Source: Aequorivita iocasae (GTDB lineage: Bacteria; Bacteroidota; Bacteroidia; Flavobacteriales; Flavobacteriaceae). Taken from it: 64,000 nucleotides of DNA. Shown here piece by piece: positions 27,777-38,488 of the stretch (position 1 is the stretch's first letter; each line of letters opens with the position of its first letter). The stretch covers positions 372,001 to 436,000 of the forward strand of contig NZ_CP068439.1 of the NCBI RefSeq assembly GCF_016757735.1, written 5' to 3'. The notes under the pieces are model-generated. The model was not told where the DNA came from, searched no databases, and saw only the letters and a list, made by a program, of their open reading frames with translations. A program made the position numbers and the translations under genes.

Positions 27777-29816
27777 TTAATTAATTGAATAAGAGATTGT
27801 TAAGTATAAGTTTCTGCCTATACGTGGAATGTTGTTCCAGTCGGTATAAGTAGAATAGTTAGTGTCAAAAATGTTTTCAATTCCACCTTTTAGGAAAAGA
27901 TCGCTATCCTTTAAAAAGAAACGTTTTCCAAAGCTTACCGAAAGTGTAGCATAAGCGGCACTTTTGGTTTCTCCGTAAGCGGGATTATAATTTGTCTGTT
28001 CTCCAGCGCCATCAACTGAAAGCGATGCGGAAAATTGGTTTTTATAAAAATCGATTGCACTTCTATAGGAAAGTGGACTAATCAAAGGTAAATTTTCACC
28101 TTCATTGTCAACACCTCGGTGATACGAAACATTGCCAGACAATTTAAACGCATTTGAAATAGTATACCTTCCCGACAGTGAAGCGTTGAAAAGCTGCGCG
28201 TAATCCAGATTGGTATAAATCTTAACGCCCTGCGCACCAATAGTCATTGTGCTAAGCGATGGATCAACTAACCCAATGATATAGTTAAAAATGCGGAAGT
28301 AATTAGCACTGGCCGTAATTTCAAAAATTGGCTTTTTTAAGGTTACCGAAAAGTTGGCTTCCGCAGAGCTTTCTGTATTCAATTCTGGATCGCCAATGTA
28401 ATCGTGGTTGTCAAAACTGTTGAAAAGATAAAACCCATACCCTTCTGAAACGGAAGGGGCACGCTCACCATAGGAAAGTCCTCCGTTAAAGTGAAAGTCC
28501 TTCACCATTTTATGGTGTTGAGCTGAAAAACTTTTCAAAAAACGCGTATTGGTCCTGTCCATTTCCGGATAGAAAATTTTCAAACTATTCAAACCAAAAT
28601 CATCCGCTACCGTATTGGCATGGTACGCCAAACGTGTTGAAAGCTTTAAAGAATTTTTCTGAAAAGCAATATGATCTTCAGCATAAAAGCCAACATTTGC
28701 GGTGCGCACATCAGGCCACGTAAGCATAAACATCAACGGTTCATCCCCGTTGGTGGGATACATTGTCATTTCAGCATAACTCTTATTGTAAAACCCATCC
28801 CACTTCAAGAAAAAATGATTTTTTTCTTTGTTGAGATTTGCCTGCGTATAAAACCCAGCAGTTTCGCTCCTACCTGGCATATCCATGTGTATCGGCACAT
28901 CGGGACGCTTGGTGTCGTCCATTACGTGTTTTATGGTATTATAATACAATTTAGACTCCCAATTGCTTAAATTACCAAACAATGTATTCTGATTAAACCC
29001 CACCGAACCAATCACCGCCCGCGCCAAGGAAACGTCCATTGTCAAGGCAGGATAACCCACATCGTTCGCTTCATCATATATTAAGGTAGCAGAGATGGAT
29101 TTACCTTCAGCAAGTTTATAGCCTGAATTGATGGAGAAATTATACTTTTCAAACTGTGAAAATTTCACCTCTTCATCACCGCCCGCATAGTAATTATCGG
29201 CTTTGCGGTAAATACCATCCGTATTCAAATAAATCTTTTCATCAGAATAGTTTAGCTCACCCCCAAAAACACGCATGGTATTGTTGCTTTCAATGGCACT
29301 TTCCAAAGAACCGCCCCACCCTGTGGGTTTGAAATTACTTTTGTCCAATTTCAAATTGATGCCACCACCTATTGTATTGCCAAATGCTGCGCCCTGCTGT
29401 CCGGAACCAATTTGTGCTTCTGATAGGTTGGAAACATCAACGTAGGAAGTTATTGGATCCATTTTATCGGTACAGGCGCCAAAAATTTGCATACCATCAA
29501 TAGTTACCGCCAAACGCTCTGAAGCCATATCGTTCATTGTGGGCTCCCAGGCATAGGCCCCACGTTTTACCATGTTGATACTACGCGAAGATTCCAAAAA
29601 TTCATCTAAAGTTGATAATGGCTTTCGCTGTTTTTGATGGTCTAATTGTTTGCCCGCGGAAATAATGACCACTTCATTTAGCTGAATTAGTTTTAGACTA
29701 TCCGCCGGGGTTACTTGGGCGCGCACTTGGGGTATAAAAACGCCGCAAAACAATGCACACCAAAGGCCGCCTATAAGTATTCCCTTTAATGGGAACACAG
29801 GTATAAGTGCTTTCAT
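27777..29816 (-). CDS. TonB-dependent receptor, OprC/NosA copper-receptor type
   Basis: 679 residues. A signal peptide (to about residue 33) precedes a plug domain (about 45-155) and a 22-strand barrel ending in an amphipathic strand (YLTISYSIN). The plug contains RGAYAWEPTMNDMASERLAV and IDGMQIFGACTDKMDPITSY. The latter gives C115-x3-M119, and the barrel gives H297-x-M299 (KHVMDD). CxxxM together with HxM is the copper-site signature of Pseudomonas OprC and the NosA family. The likely role is high-affinity copper uptake across the outer membrane, powered by TonB. It is flanked in the same operon by a Cys-rich small protein and a Met/His-rich lipoprotein. Confidence 0.88.
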   Translation of the reverse strand: MKALIPVFPLKGILIGGLWCALFCGVFIPQVRAQVTPADSLKLIQLNEVVIISAGKQLDHQKQRKPLSTLDEFLESSRSINMVKRGAYAWEPTMNDMASERLAVTIDGMQIFGACTDKMDPITSYVDVSNLSEAQIGSGQQGAAFGNTIGGGINLKLDKSNFKPTGWGGSLESAIESNNTMRVFGGELNYSDEKIYLNTDGIYRKADNYYAGGDEEVKFSQFEKYNFSINSGYKLAEGKSISATLIYDEANDVGYPALTMDVSLARAVIGSVGFNQNTLFGNLSNWESKLYYNTIKHVMDDTKRPDVPIHMDMPGRSETAGFYTQANLNKEKNHFFLKWDGFYNKSYAEMTMYPTNGDEPLMFMLTWPDVRTANVGFYAEDHIAFQKNSLKLSTRLAYHANTVADDFGLNSLKIFYPEMDRTNTRFLKSFSAQHHKMVKDFHFNGGLSYGERAPSVSEGYGFYLFNSFDNHDYIGDPELNTESSAEANFSVTLKKPIFEITASANYFRIFNYIIGLVDPSLSTMTIGAQGVKIYTNLDYAQLFNASLSGRYTISNAFKLSGNVSYHRGVDNEGENLPLISPLSYRSAIDFYKNQFSASLSVDGAGEQTNYNPAYGETKSAAYATLSVSFGKRFFLKDSDLFLKGGIENIFDTNYSTYTDWNNIPRIGRNLYLTISYSIN

Positions 29817-29886
29817 TTTTGTAATAGTTTTGATAATTTTTAAGAATGGTTACTAAGAAATTTTCCCAAGCAACCTTTACTGAAAA

Positions 29887-30264
29887 TTATCCTAACTGTG
29901 GTGGATGAAAAATTTTTGAGGTAAAAAGGGAAGAATTCAAATGTGGCCTGTAGTCTATACTTTCAACAATAATGATTTCATCTGCCCAAGCAAATGCGTA
30001 TTCATCAATGTTTTCAGAAATAATAAATTGCGGAATCTCAGTTTTTGAAGTTTTGCTGTTAAAGGGATTATCATTTTCCGCTCCTGCTTCCTTTGCCAGC
30101 TCTTTAGACAGATGGCATTTTCCGTTACACTTCATTTCCGGCTTGTCTTTGTTTTCGCAAAGTACGTTAACTATATAGTCGTAATTCACTACATACTCTA
30201 CTACTGGCCATAAAGGTTTTGTGAGTACTATAAGGGAAGCTGCTATAAGAATTACGTTTTTCAC
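29887..30264 (-). CDS. Small Cys-rich membrane protein of the copper locus
   Basis: 125 residues from a GTG start; no ATG occurs in frame before the conserved part. A hydrophobic N-terminus (about 3-27, with KPLWPVVEYVVNYDYI) is followed by LCENKDKPEMKCNGKCHL (Cys36, Met44, Cys46, Cys50, His51), a plausible soft-metal site. The C-terminus is HPPQLG. I recall similar small proteins next to copper-type TonB receptors in Bacteroidota but know no assigned function. It is 70 bases upstream of the receptor and first in the operon. A metal-sensing, chaperone or maturation role is inference. Confidence 0.8.
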   Translation of the reverse strand: MKNVILIAASLIVLTKPLWPVVEYVVNYDYIVNVLCENKDKPEMKCNGKCHLSKELAKEAGAENDNPFNSKTSKTEIPQFIISENIDEYAFAWADEIIIVESIDYRPHLNSSLFTSKIFHPPQLG

Positions 30265-30268
30265 ACCG

Positions 30269-30276
30269 CAAATATA
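30269..30276 (-). promoter_or_regulatory. -7 element TATATTTG of the copper operon
   Basis: Minus-strand TATATTTG is followed by CGGT and the GTG start at 30264. This predicts a leaderless or nearly leaderless transcript for the first gene of the operon. No clear -33 TTTG is present, which would fit a promoter that needs an activator. Confidence 0.5.
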
Positions 30277-30555
30277 GCAAACCCACTAACCTTTGTAATA
30301 TGATATTTATCACCTAATAGAATATATTTAAGATAATTTAATCTGTAATACTAAAAAATAATTTTTCACTTTACATTATTTTAAAAAATTGTCAACTTTT
30401 CGCTGTTGATAAATTTTTATTAAACTGATTTGCAATATATTAACAATTGATTATTGACAACTTTAAATTTTAAATTTTAAATCAGGATTACTATTTCATT
30501 ATATTTACCTACTTTAAATTTCAAATTCAAAACAATCCAAAATTCATTTCAGAAT
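30277..30555. other. AT-rich divergent intergenic region
   Basis: About 280 bases between the copper operon and nrdJ. It is very AT-rich and contains a 7-base periodic run of TAAATTT at 30464-30482, with further TTTAAATTT-like words near 30512. Such A/T tracts suggest curved DNA or an upstream promoter element. TATATTTA at 30500-30507 is a possible -7 element for nrdJ. No cobalamin riboswitch signature is seen. Confidence 0.5.
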
Positions 30556-33108
30556 ATGCAAATAAAAACATCCATCCCCGCCCCCAAAACTTATACACAA
30601 GATGAAGCTTTCAATGCTTCTGTAGAATATTTTAAAGGTGATGATCTTGCCGCCCGAGTTTGGGTGAACAAGTATGCTCTGAAAGATTCTGAAGGCAATA
30701 TTTATGAAAAAACGCCGAATGATATGCACCGTCGTATCGCCAAAGAAATTGCCCGCATTGAACAACGTTATGCCAATCCCATGAGTGAAGATGAGATTTT
30801 TGAAGCAATAAAGGATTTTAAATACATCGTTCCACAAGGTAGTCCAATGGCGGGAATTGGCAATCCGTATCAAGTGGGTTCCCTTTCAAATTGTTTCGTA
30901 ATTGGCAACGAAGGCGATTCCGATTCCTACGGCGGCATAATGAAAATTGACCAAGAACAGGTACAATTGATGAAACGTCGCGGCGGTGTAGGCCACGATC
31001 TTTCGCACATTCGCCCCAAAGGCTCACCGGTGAAAAATTCAGCTTTGACCTCAACTGGCATTGTTCCTTTTATGGAGCGATATTCAAATTCAACCCGTGA
31101 AGTTGCGCAGGATGGGCGTCGTGGCGCCCTTATGCTTTCCGTTTCAATAAACCATCCTGACTCCGAAGATTTTATCGATGCCAAAATGGAGCAGGGTAAA
31201 GTTACGGGCGCAAATGTTTCCGTACGAATGGACGATACTTTTATGAAAGCCGTAAAAGACGAGAAAAAATATACCCAGAAATATCCAATTTTCAGCGAAA
31301 ACCCAAAGTTTTCAAAGGAAATTGAAGCTGGAAAACTTTGGAAAAAAATAGTGCACAACGCTTGGAAATCTGCCGAGCCAGGCATTCTTTTTTGGGATAC
31401 AATTATAAATGAGTCCGTGCCGGATTGCTATGCAGATTTGGGTTACAAAACAGTTTCCACAAACCCTTGCGGCGAAATCCCGCTCTGTCCTTACGATTCC
31501 TGCCGGTTGTTAGCGATAAATCTGTTTTCTTATGTAGAAAATCCGTTTACCGATAAAGCTGAATTCAATTTTGAACTTTTCAAAAAACACATTGGCATCG
31601 CCCAAAAAATTATGGACGATATTATTGATTTGGAATTGGAAAAAGTAGACGCGATTATCGCAAAAATTGACGCCGATCCACAAAGTGATGAAGTAAAAGC
31701 AGTGGAAAGAAATCTGTGGAAAAATATACAGAGAAAAGCTGAAGAAGGCCGAAGAACGGGAATTGGAATCACCGCGGAAGGCGACATGCTCGCCGCTTTG
31801 GGAATAAAGTACGGCAGCAAGGAAGGCAATGATTTTTCAGTTAAAATCCATAAAAATCTGGCAATTGAAACGTATCGTGCATCGGTTTATGCCGCAAAGG
31901 AAAGAGGTGCTTTCAAAATTTTTGATTCCGAAAGGGAAAAGGAGAATCCATTTATCCTTCGCCTAAAAGATGCCGATGAAAAACTGTATTACGATATGCT
32001 GGAATACGGCCGCCGAAACATCGCTCTTTTAACTATTGCGCCGACGGGAACTACCAGTTTAATGACGCAAACTTCTTCAGGAATTGAGCCTGTTTTTCTT
32101 CCGGTTTACAAGAGAAGAAGGAAAGTGAATCCAAACGATAAAAATTCCCGAGTTGACTTCGTGGATGAAGTAGGCGACAGCTGGGAGGAATACGTGGTTT
32201 TTCACCACCGTTTCAAGCAATGGATGGAAGTTAACAGTATTGCGACCGACAAAAATTACAGTCAGGAAGAATTGAACAAAATCGTAAAGAAATCGCCGTA
32301 TTACAAAGCTACTTCAAACGATGTGGATTGGCTGAGCAAAGTGCGTATGCAAGGCGCAGTGCAAAAATGGGTGGACCATTCCATTTCGGTGACCATCAAT
32401 TTGCCGAATGATGCTACTGAAGAATTGGTTGGAAAACTATACTTGGAAGCGTGGCAGGCAGGATGTAAAGGCGTTACCGTTTATCGCGATGGGTCGCGTT
32501 CGGGCGTTTTAATTTCCAATGAAGAAAAGAAAGAGGAAAGCACTGAAACGCTTACTACTTTCCCCACAAAACGTCCCGAAACTCTTGAAGCAGATGTTGT
32601 TCGTTTTCAAAACAGTAAAGACAAATGGATTGCCTTTATCGGTTTGATTGACGGAAAACCGTATGAGATTTTCACAGGTTTTGCAGATGATGAAGATGGA
32701 ATTTTGATTCCACGTTGGGTGAATAACGGTGTTATCATTAAAAACCGAAACGAGGATGGTACTTCGCGTTACGATTTTCAATATAAAAACAAAAGAGGCT
32801 ACAAAACCACCATTGAAGGGCTTTCGCATAAATTCAACCCCGAGTTTTGGAACTATGCAAAATTAATTTCCAGTACCCTTCGCCACGGCATGCCGATAGA
32901 AAAAGTGGTGGATTTGATAAACAGCCTGCAACTTGATAGCGAAAGTATCAACACTTGGAAAAACGGGGTTGCGCGCGCCTTAAAACGCTATGTTGCCGAT
33001 GGAACGGAAGCCAGAAAACAGAAATGTGAAAACTGCAATAGTACGTCGCTTATTTACCAGGAAGGTTGTTTGACTTGCAAGGATTGCGGGTCTTCTAAGT
33101 GCGGGTAG
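30556..33108 (+). CDS. nrdJ: Adenosylcobalamin-dependent ribonucleoside-diphosphate reductase (class II)
   Basis: 850 residues. The N-terminus has PMAGIGNPYQVGSLSNCFVIG (first active-site Cys) and the ten-stranded barrel follows, with RRGGVGHDLSHIRPKGSPVK, STNPCGEIPLCPYDSCRL (radical Cys region) and TIAPTGTTSLMTQTSSGIEP. The C-terminal 30 residues form a Cys-rich tail (CENCN, then CLTCKDCGSSKCG) that probably binds zinc and helps re-reduce the active site. The enzyme makes deoxyribonucleotides using a B12-derived radical and works with or without oxygen. It is transcribed alone. A class I enzyme, if any, is not in this window. Confidence 0.95.
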   Translation: MQIKTSIPAPKTYTQDEAFNASVEYFKGDDLAARVWVNKYALKDSEGNIYEKTPNDMHRRIAKEIARIEQRYANPMSEDEIFEAIKDFKYIVPQGSPMAGIGNPYQVGSLSNCFVIGNEGDSDSYGGIMKIDQEQVQLMKRRGGVGHDLSHIRPKGSPVKNSALTSTGIVPFMERYSNSTREVAQDGRRGALMLSVSINHPDSEDFIDAKMEQGKVTGANVSVRMDDTFMKAVKDEKKYTQKYPIFSENPKFSKEIEAGKLWKKIVHNAWKSAEPGILFWDTIINESVPDCYADLGYKTVSTNPCGEIPLCPYDSCRLLAINLFSYVENPFTDKAEFNFELFKKHIGIAQKIMDDIIDLELEKVDAIIAKIDADPQSDEVKAVERNLWKNIQRKAEEGRRTGIGITAEGDMLAALGIKYGSKEGNDFSVKIHKNLAIETYRASVYAAKERGAFKIFDSEREKENPFILRLKDADEKLYYDMLEYGRRNIALLTIAPTGTTSLMTQTSSGIEPVFLPVYKRRRKVNPNDKNSRVDFVDEVGDSWEEYVVFHHRFKQWMEVNSIATDKNYSQEELNKIVKKSPYYKATSNDVDWLSKVRMQGAVQKWVDHSISVTINLPNDATEELVGKLYLEAWQAGCKGVTVYRDGSRSGVLISNEEKKEESTETLTTFPTKRPETLEADVVRFQNSKDKWIAFIGLIDGKPYEIFTGFADDEDGILIPRWVNNGVIIKNRNEDGTSRYDFQYKNKRGYKTTIEGLSHKFNPEFWNYAKLISSTLRHGMPIEKVVDLINSLQLDSESINTWKNGVARALKRYVADGTEARKQKCENCNSTSLIYQEGCLTCKDCGSSKCG

Positions 33109-33145
33109 AAAGACATAGACCACTTTCGCTATAAGACGTAAGACT

Positions 33146-33180
33146 AACCCCAAAGTTTTTAAAAAACATTTGGGGTTTTA
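33146..33180 (+). terminator. Intrinsic terminator after nrdJ
   Basis: Stem AACCCCAAA/TTTGGGGTT with an A/T-rich loop, followed by TTTATT, 38 bases after the nrdJ stop. Confidence 0.75.
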
Positions 33181-33196
33181 TTATTATATTGAACAA

Positions 33197-33694
33197 ATGA
33201 AAAAACAATTATTCCCACTTGCCCTTTGGCTATTTTTTGGGTTTGTATTGATAAATGCTATTGATTCTGTATTAAGATTTATAATTAAAGCATATTTATA
33301 TTTCGGACTTTGGACGGAATTATCTTTTAATTTTCTTAAGTACTCAATCCCAGTATTAAGCACTATTATTTATGGAACAATAACTGTTTTAACTATAAAA
33401 TACATTAAACTTAGAACAGTAGATTTTAACATACGTGAAATAAAATTTTCCAAAAGGAAATATATTTTAGCCGTAGTTATATCAATTTTTATGGATCCCA
33501 TTACCAATAAGTTAAGTGGGGGGTTCGGTGAAAATATAGATAAGATGAATTTGGATTATGAGCTTTCTGAATTTTTGAATTTGTATGGTACCACTGAAGC
33601 TTCTTTAGGAGTAATTGGATGGCTTACAATTATAGTTTTATCAATTTATTTTTACAGAATTTACAAGAAAAGTGAATTAGAAACAAAACAATAA
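33197..33694 (+). CDS. Hypothetical multi-span membrane protein
   Basis: 165 residues from the ATG at 33197; the frame is open 27 bases further upstream, but that part overlaps the nrdJ terminator. Four hydrophobic segments are visible (about 6-27, 37-60, 85-100 and 135-155). No family is recognised. The composition is AT-rich and the gene stands alone between two terminators, with no evident link to nrdJ or mdh. Confidence 0.7.
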   Translation: MKKQLFPLALWLFFGFVLINAIDSVLRFIIKAYLYFGLWTELSFNFLKYSIPVLSTIIYGTITVLTIKYIKLRTVDFNIREIKFSKRKYILAVVISIFMDPITNKLSGGFGENIDKMNLDYELSEFLNLYGTTEASLGVIGWLTIIVLSIYFYRIYKKSELETKQ

Positions 33695-33731
33695 AAAAAG
33701 CCGACCCCGAAATTTCGGGGCCGGCTTTTTC
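33695..33731. terminator. Bidirectional intrinsic terminator
   Basis: A long hairpin: AAGCCG and CCCCGAAA pair with TTTCGGGG and CGGCTT (one A/C mismatch), flanked by an A-run and a T-run. It lies between the membrane protein gene and the convergent mdh. Confidence 0.9.
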
Positions 33732-33757
33732 AATGCTATAAATAATTCGCTTAAAGA

Positions 33758-34684
33758 TTATACTTCAAGCAAGTCATTGGTTTTTCTTACACCTTCAGCA
33801 CTTTCTTTCATATGCGCTTTTTCAGCATCGTTCAATTCAAGTTCTACAATTTTTTCGATACCATTTCGGCCTAAAATAACTGGAGCACCTATGCAGATAT
33901 CCTTCATTCCGTATTCGCCATCAAGCATTACGGAGCAAGGAAACATTTTCTTTTGATCGCAGGCGATCGCCTGTACCAAAGCAGAAACTGCCGCTCCCGG
34001 TGCGTACCAAGCGGAAGTTCCCAAAAGTTTTGTAAGCGTTGCACCACCCACTTTGGTGTCTTCCATCACTTGATTCAATCTTTCTTCAGAAATAAATTTT
34101 GTTACAGGAACGCTGTTTCTAGTAGCCAAACGAGTTAAAGGAACCATGCCGGTATCGCTATGGCCACCGATTACCATTCCGTCCACATCACTGATTGGCG
34201 CGCCCAATGCTTCTGCCAAACGGTATTTGAAACGTGCGCTGTCCAAAGCTCCGCCCATTCCGATGACACGATTTTTGGGAAGACCTGCGGTTTTATGAAC
34301 CAAATAGGCCATAGTATCCATTGGATTACTTACTACTATGATAATGGTATTTGGAGAATGCTTTACGAGATTTGAAGAAACGTCTTTTACAATTCCTGCA
34401 TTTATCCCTATCAATTCTTCACGGGTCATGCCAGGCTTACGCGGAATTCCACTTGTAATTACACAAATGTCGCTATCTGCTGTTTTTGAATAATCGTTTG
34501 TTACGCCTGTAATCTTGGTGTCAAAACCGTTTAGAGAAGCAGTTTGCATCAAATCCATCGCCTTTCCTTCGGCAAATCCTTCTTTGATGTCCAACAAAAC
34601 TACTTCGCTTGCAAAATTCTTGATGGCAATGTACTCTGCGCAACTTGCGCCCACAGCACCTGCCCCTACAACTGTTACTTTCAT
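33758..34684 (-). CDS. mdh: Malate dehydrogenase (LDH-like type)
   Basis: 308 residues. The N-terminal NAD-binding loop is VVGAGAVGASCAEYIA. Substrate-binding arginines are in ITSGIPRKPGMTREELIGIN, with VSNPMDTMAYLV and the catalytic His in GMVIGGHSDTGMVPLTR. The Arg residues in the active-site loop (PRKPGMTRE) indicate malate rather than lactate. It oxidises malate to oxaloacetate in the TCA cycle. Single-gene transcription, with a 9-base inverted repeat in the upstream region (34750-34770). Confidence 0.95.
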   Translation of the reverse strand: MKVTVVGAGAVGASCAEYIAIKNFASEVVLLDIKEGFAEGKAMDLMQTASLNGFDTKITGVTNDYSKTADSDICVITSGIPRKPGMTREELIGINAGIVKDVSSNLVKHSPNTIIIVVSNPMDTMAYLVHKTAGLPKNRVIGMGGALDSARFKYRLAEALGAPISDVDGMVIGGHSDTGMVPLTRLATRNSVPVTKFISEERLNQVMEDTKVGGATLTKLLGTSAWYAPGAAVSALVQAIACDQKKMFPCSVMLDGEYGMKDICIGAPVILGRNGIEKIVELELNDAEKAHMKESAEGVRKTNDLLEV

Positions 34685-34749
34685 ATTAATTGTTTATGGT
34701 TATTGTTTGTAATATATTTTTCCGAAGAAAATCGGAGTGACTTTTCAAT

Positions 34750-34770
34750 CTTTCAGAACCTTTCTGAAAG
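34750..34770. repeat. Inverted repeat upstream of mdh
   Basis: CTTTCAGAA and TTCTGAAAG are perfect 9-base inverted arms around a 3-base loop, 66 bases upstream of the mdh start. With no T-run after it, it may be an operator or a remnant terminator for an older transcript. Confidence 0.45.
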
Positions 34771-34825
34771 GCAGCACAAAAGTACCAATATCTGCTTAAA
34801 ATAATGATAATAAAGGGTTAAAAAC

Positions 34826-34866
34826 TAAAAAGCCCATTTCTAATTTTTCAGAAACGGGCTTTTTTA
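34826..34866 (-). terminator. Intrinsic terminator of gyrB
   Basis: Stem AAAAAGCCC-a-TTTC / GAAA-c-GGGCTTTTT with loop around TAATTTTTCA and one mismatch. On the minus strand it follows the gyrB stop by about 18 bases and has a T-run. Confidence 0.75.
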
Positions 34867-34883
34867 AAATTATTTATATTTCG

Positions 34884-36920
<2,037 letters not shown>

Positions 36921-37112
36921 TTATTAACAAAATACTGTGAAAAAAAGACAAGTTTTGCAGCTGGGAAAAGATACTTGGAATTTGGCGTAATAGTTGCACA
37001 CTAAAATTGGCCGAATAAACGTTTTATTATTTGGGTTTTTGACTTTGATGAAACTTTACAGTTAAAAAAACGTCTAATTTTTTAAATTTTAGAAATTCCA
37101 AAATATTTTCCT

Positions 37113-37655
37113 ATGAACAAAATATTTCTCGTTGCCCTTTTTCTCATTTCTTCATTAACCACTGAACGTGTGCAAGCACAGAGTTTTCCACAAATGGATG
37201 CCTCGCCAATGGATTTGGTAATGGCACGACCAGATAAAAACAGCCCACCTTTCGCAAGGGTTATTTACAGTCGCCCTCAAAAGAAAGGGCGAGACATTTT
37301 TGGCGATTTGGTACCATACGGCGAAGTGTGGAGAACTGGCGCCAATGAGGCAACCGAACTCACAATTTACACACCTTTAAAATTTGGAAAAACAATTTTA
37401 AACCCGGGGACTTATACCCTGTACACCATTCCAAACGAAGATAACTGGACGGTCATTATCAATAGCGATACCAATGTTTGGGGCGCTTATAGCTATAAAA
37501 AAGAAAAAGATATAGCTAGAATGGTGGTTCCCGTTAAAGACGCAGCTGCACCTATAGAATCACTTTCAATGATTTTTAGACCAGAAAGCAATGGAACTAC
37601 GCTTTTAATAGGCTGGGACAACGAGTATGTTGAAATACCCTTTAAAAAAGCCTAA
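37113..37655 (+). CDS. DUF2911 domain protein, secreted
   Basis: 180 residues. A signal peptide (to about residue 22, VQAQS) is followed by one DUF2911 domain with the typical SPMDLVMARP, RVIYSRPQKKGRDIFGDLVP, YGEVWRTGANEATEL and GTYTLYTIPNEDNWTVI segments. The domain is common in Bacteroidota, has no known activity, and is probably periplasmic. The gene is tail-to-tail with queE, 5 bases apart, so their transcripts must terminate within each other or be antisense at the ends. Confidence 0.9.
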   Translation: MNKIFLVALFLISSLTTERVQAQSFPQMDASPMDLVMARPDKNSPPFARVIYSRPQKKGRDIFGDLVPYGEVWRTGANEATELTIYTPLKFGKTILNPGTYTLYTIPNEDNWTVIINSDTNVWGAYSYKKEKDIARMVVPVKDAAAPIESLSMIFRPESNGTTLLIGWDNEYVEIPFKKA

Positions 37656-37660
37656 ATTAT

Positions 37661-38290
37661 TTAAGGGATATTTAAATATTTATGGGTTTGTAGCGAAACC
37701 TTCCATTTTGGGTTTTGCATCACGTAATCCACAATTAGCGGACTCATCTTTTCACGTTTGCTCCATTCTGGCTGCAAATAAAGAATACAATCTGGGCCTA
37801 CTTTGGCAGCTTGTTCTTCCGCAAAACGGAAATCATCGTTGTTGAAAACAATTACTTTCAATTCGTTTGCAACCTTATAAACTTCCTCAGTGGGAAGTTT
37901 CATTTTTTTTGGCGAAAGGCAAATCCAATCCCAAATTCCCGTCAGTTTATAAGCACCAGAAGTTTCAATATGGGTCTGCATTCCCTTTGCTTTCAACATT
38001 TCAGTCAAGGGGCCCATATCCCAAGTAAGCGGTTCGCCTCCGGTAATAACAATTGTTTTTGAATATTTTGCAGCGTTTCCAACAATTGCTTCAATAGCAG
38101 TTGGGGGGTGCAGTTCCGCATTCCAACTTTCCTTTACATCGCACCAATGGCAACCTACATCACAGCCACCCACCCGAATAAAATAGGCAGCTGTACCTTT
38201 ATGGAATCCCTCACCTTGTATAGTATAAAACTCTTCCATCAAGGGAAGCATTACTCCTTTATCCACTAATTGCTGCATTTCTTTTTTCAT
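37661..38290 (-). CDS. queE: 7-carboxy-7-deazaguanine synthase
   Basis: 209 residues from the ATG at 38290 (a TTG three codons upstream is less likely). The radical-SAM cluster is CDVGCHWC, a CxxxCxxC motif, preceded by FYTIQGEGFHKGTAAYFIRVGG and followed by VITGGEPLTWDMGPL. QueE converts carboxytetrahydropterin to CDG, a step towards queuosine in tRNA and related 7-deazaguanines. The other queuosine genes are not in the window. GTP cyclohydrolase I (folE, 18.9 kb) supplies the precursor. Confidence 0.94.
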   Translation of the reverse strand: MKKEMQQLVDKGVMLPLMEEFYTIQGEGFHKGTAAYFIRVGGCDVGCHWCDVKESWNAELHPPTAIEAIVGNAAKYSKTIVITGGEPLTWDMGPLTEMLKAKGMQTHIETSGAYKLTGIWDWICLSPKKMKLPTEEVYKVANELKVIVFNNDDFRFAEEQAAKVGPDCILYLQPEWSKREKMSPLIVDYVMQNPKWKVSLQTHKYLNIP

Positions 38291-38488
38291 AAGGGGCAAA
38301 GGTAGAAAAGACTATGGTGCATTTTAAACTTTAATTGTATTTTTTGAAAAAGGCGTTGTGGTATTTTAACCACCAATCTAGACCGCTAATCGAAAATTTA
38401 GAAAATAGATAAATCCAAGGGAGGGATTTTTTCGTAAATAATAATAAGTTCACCCAAAATATTGCATTGAAAAATTTATCCCTACAAA

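Noticed and set aside
30277-30555. Cobalamin riboswitch before nrdJ
   Set aside because: I looked for the conserved B12-box type sequence and a paired GC-rich core; the region is almost entirely A/T.
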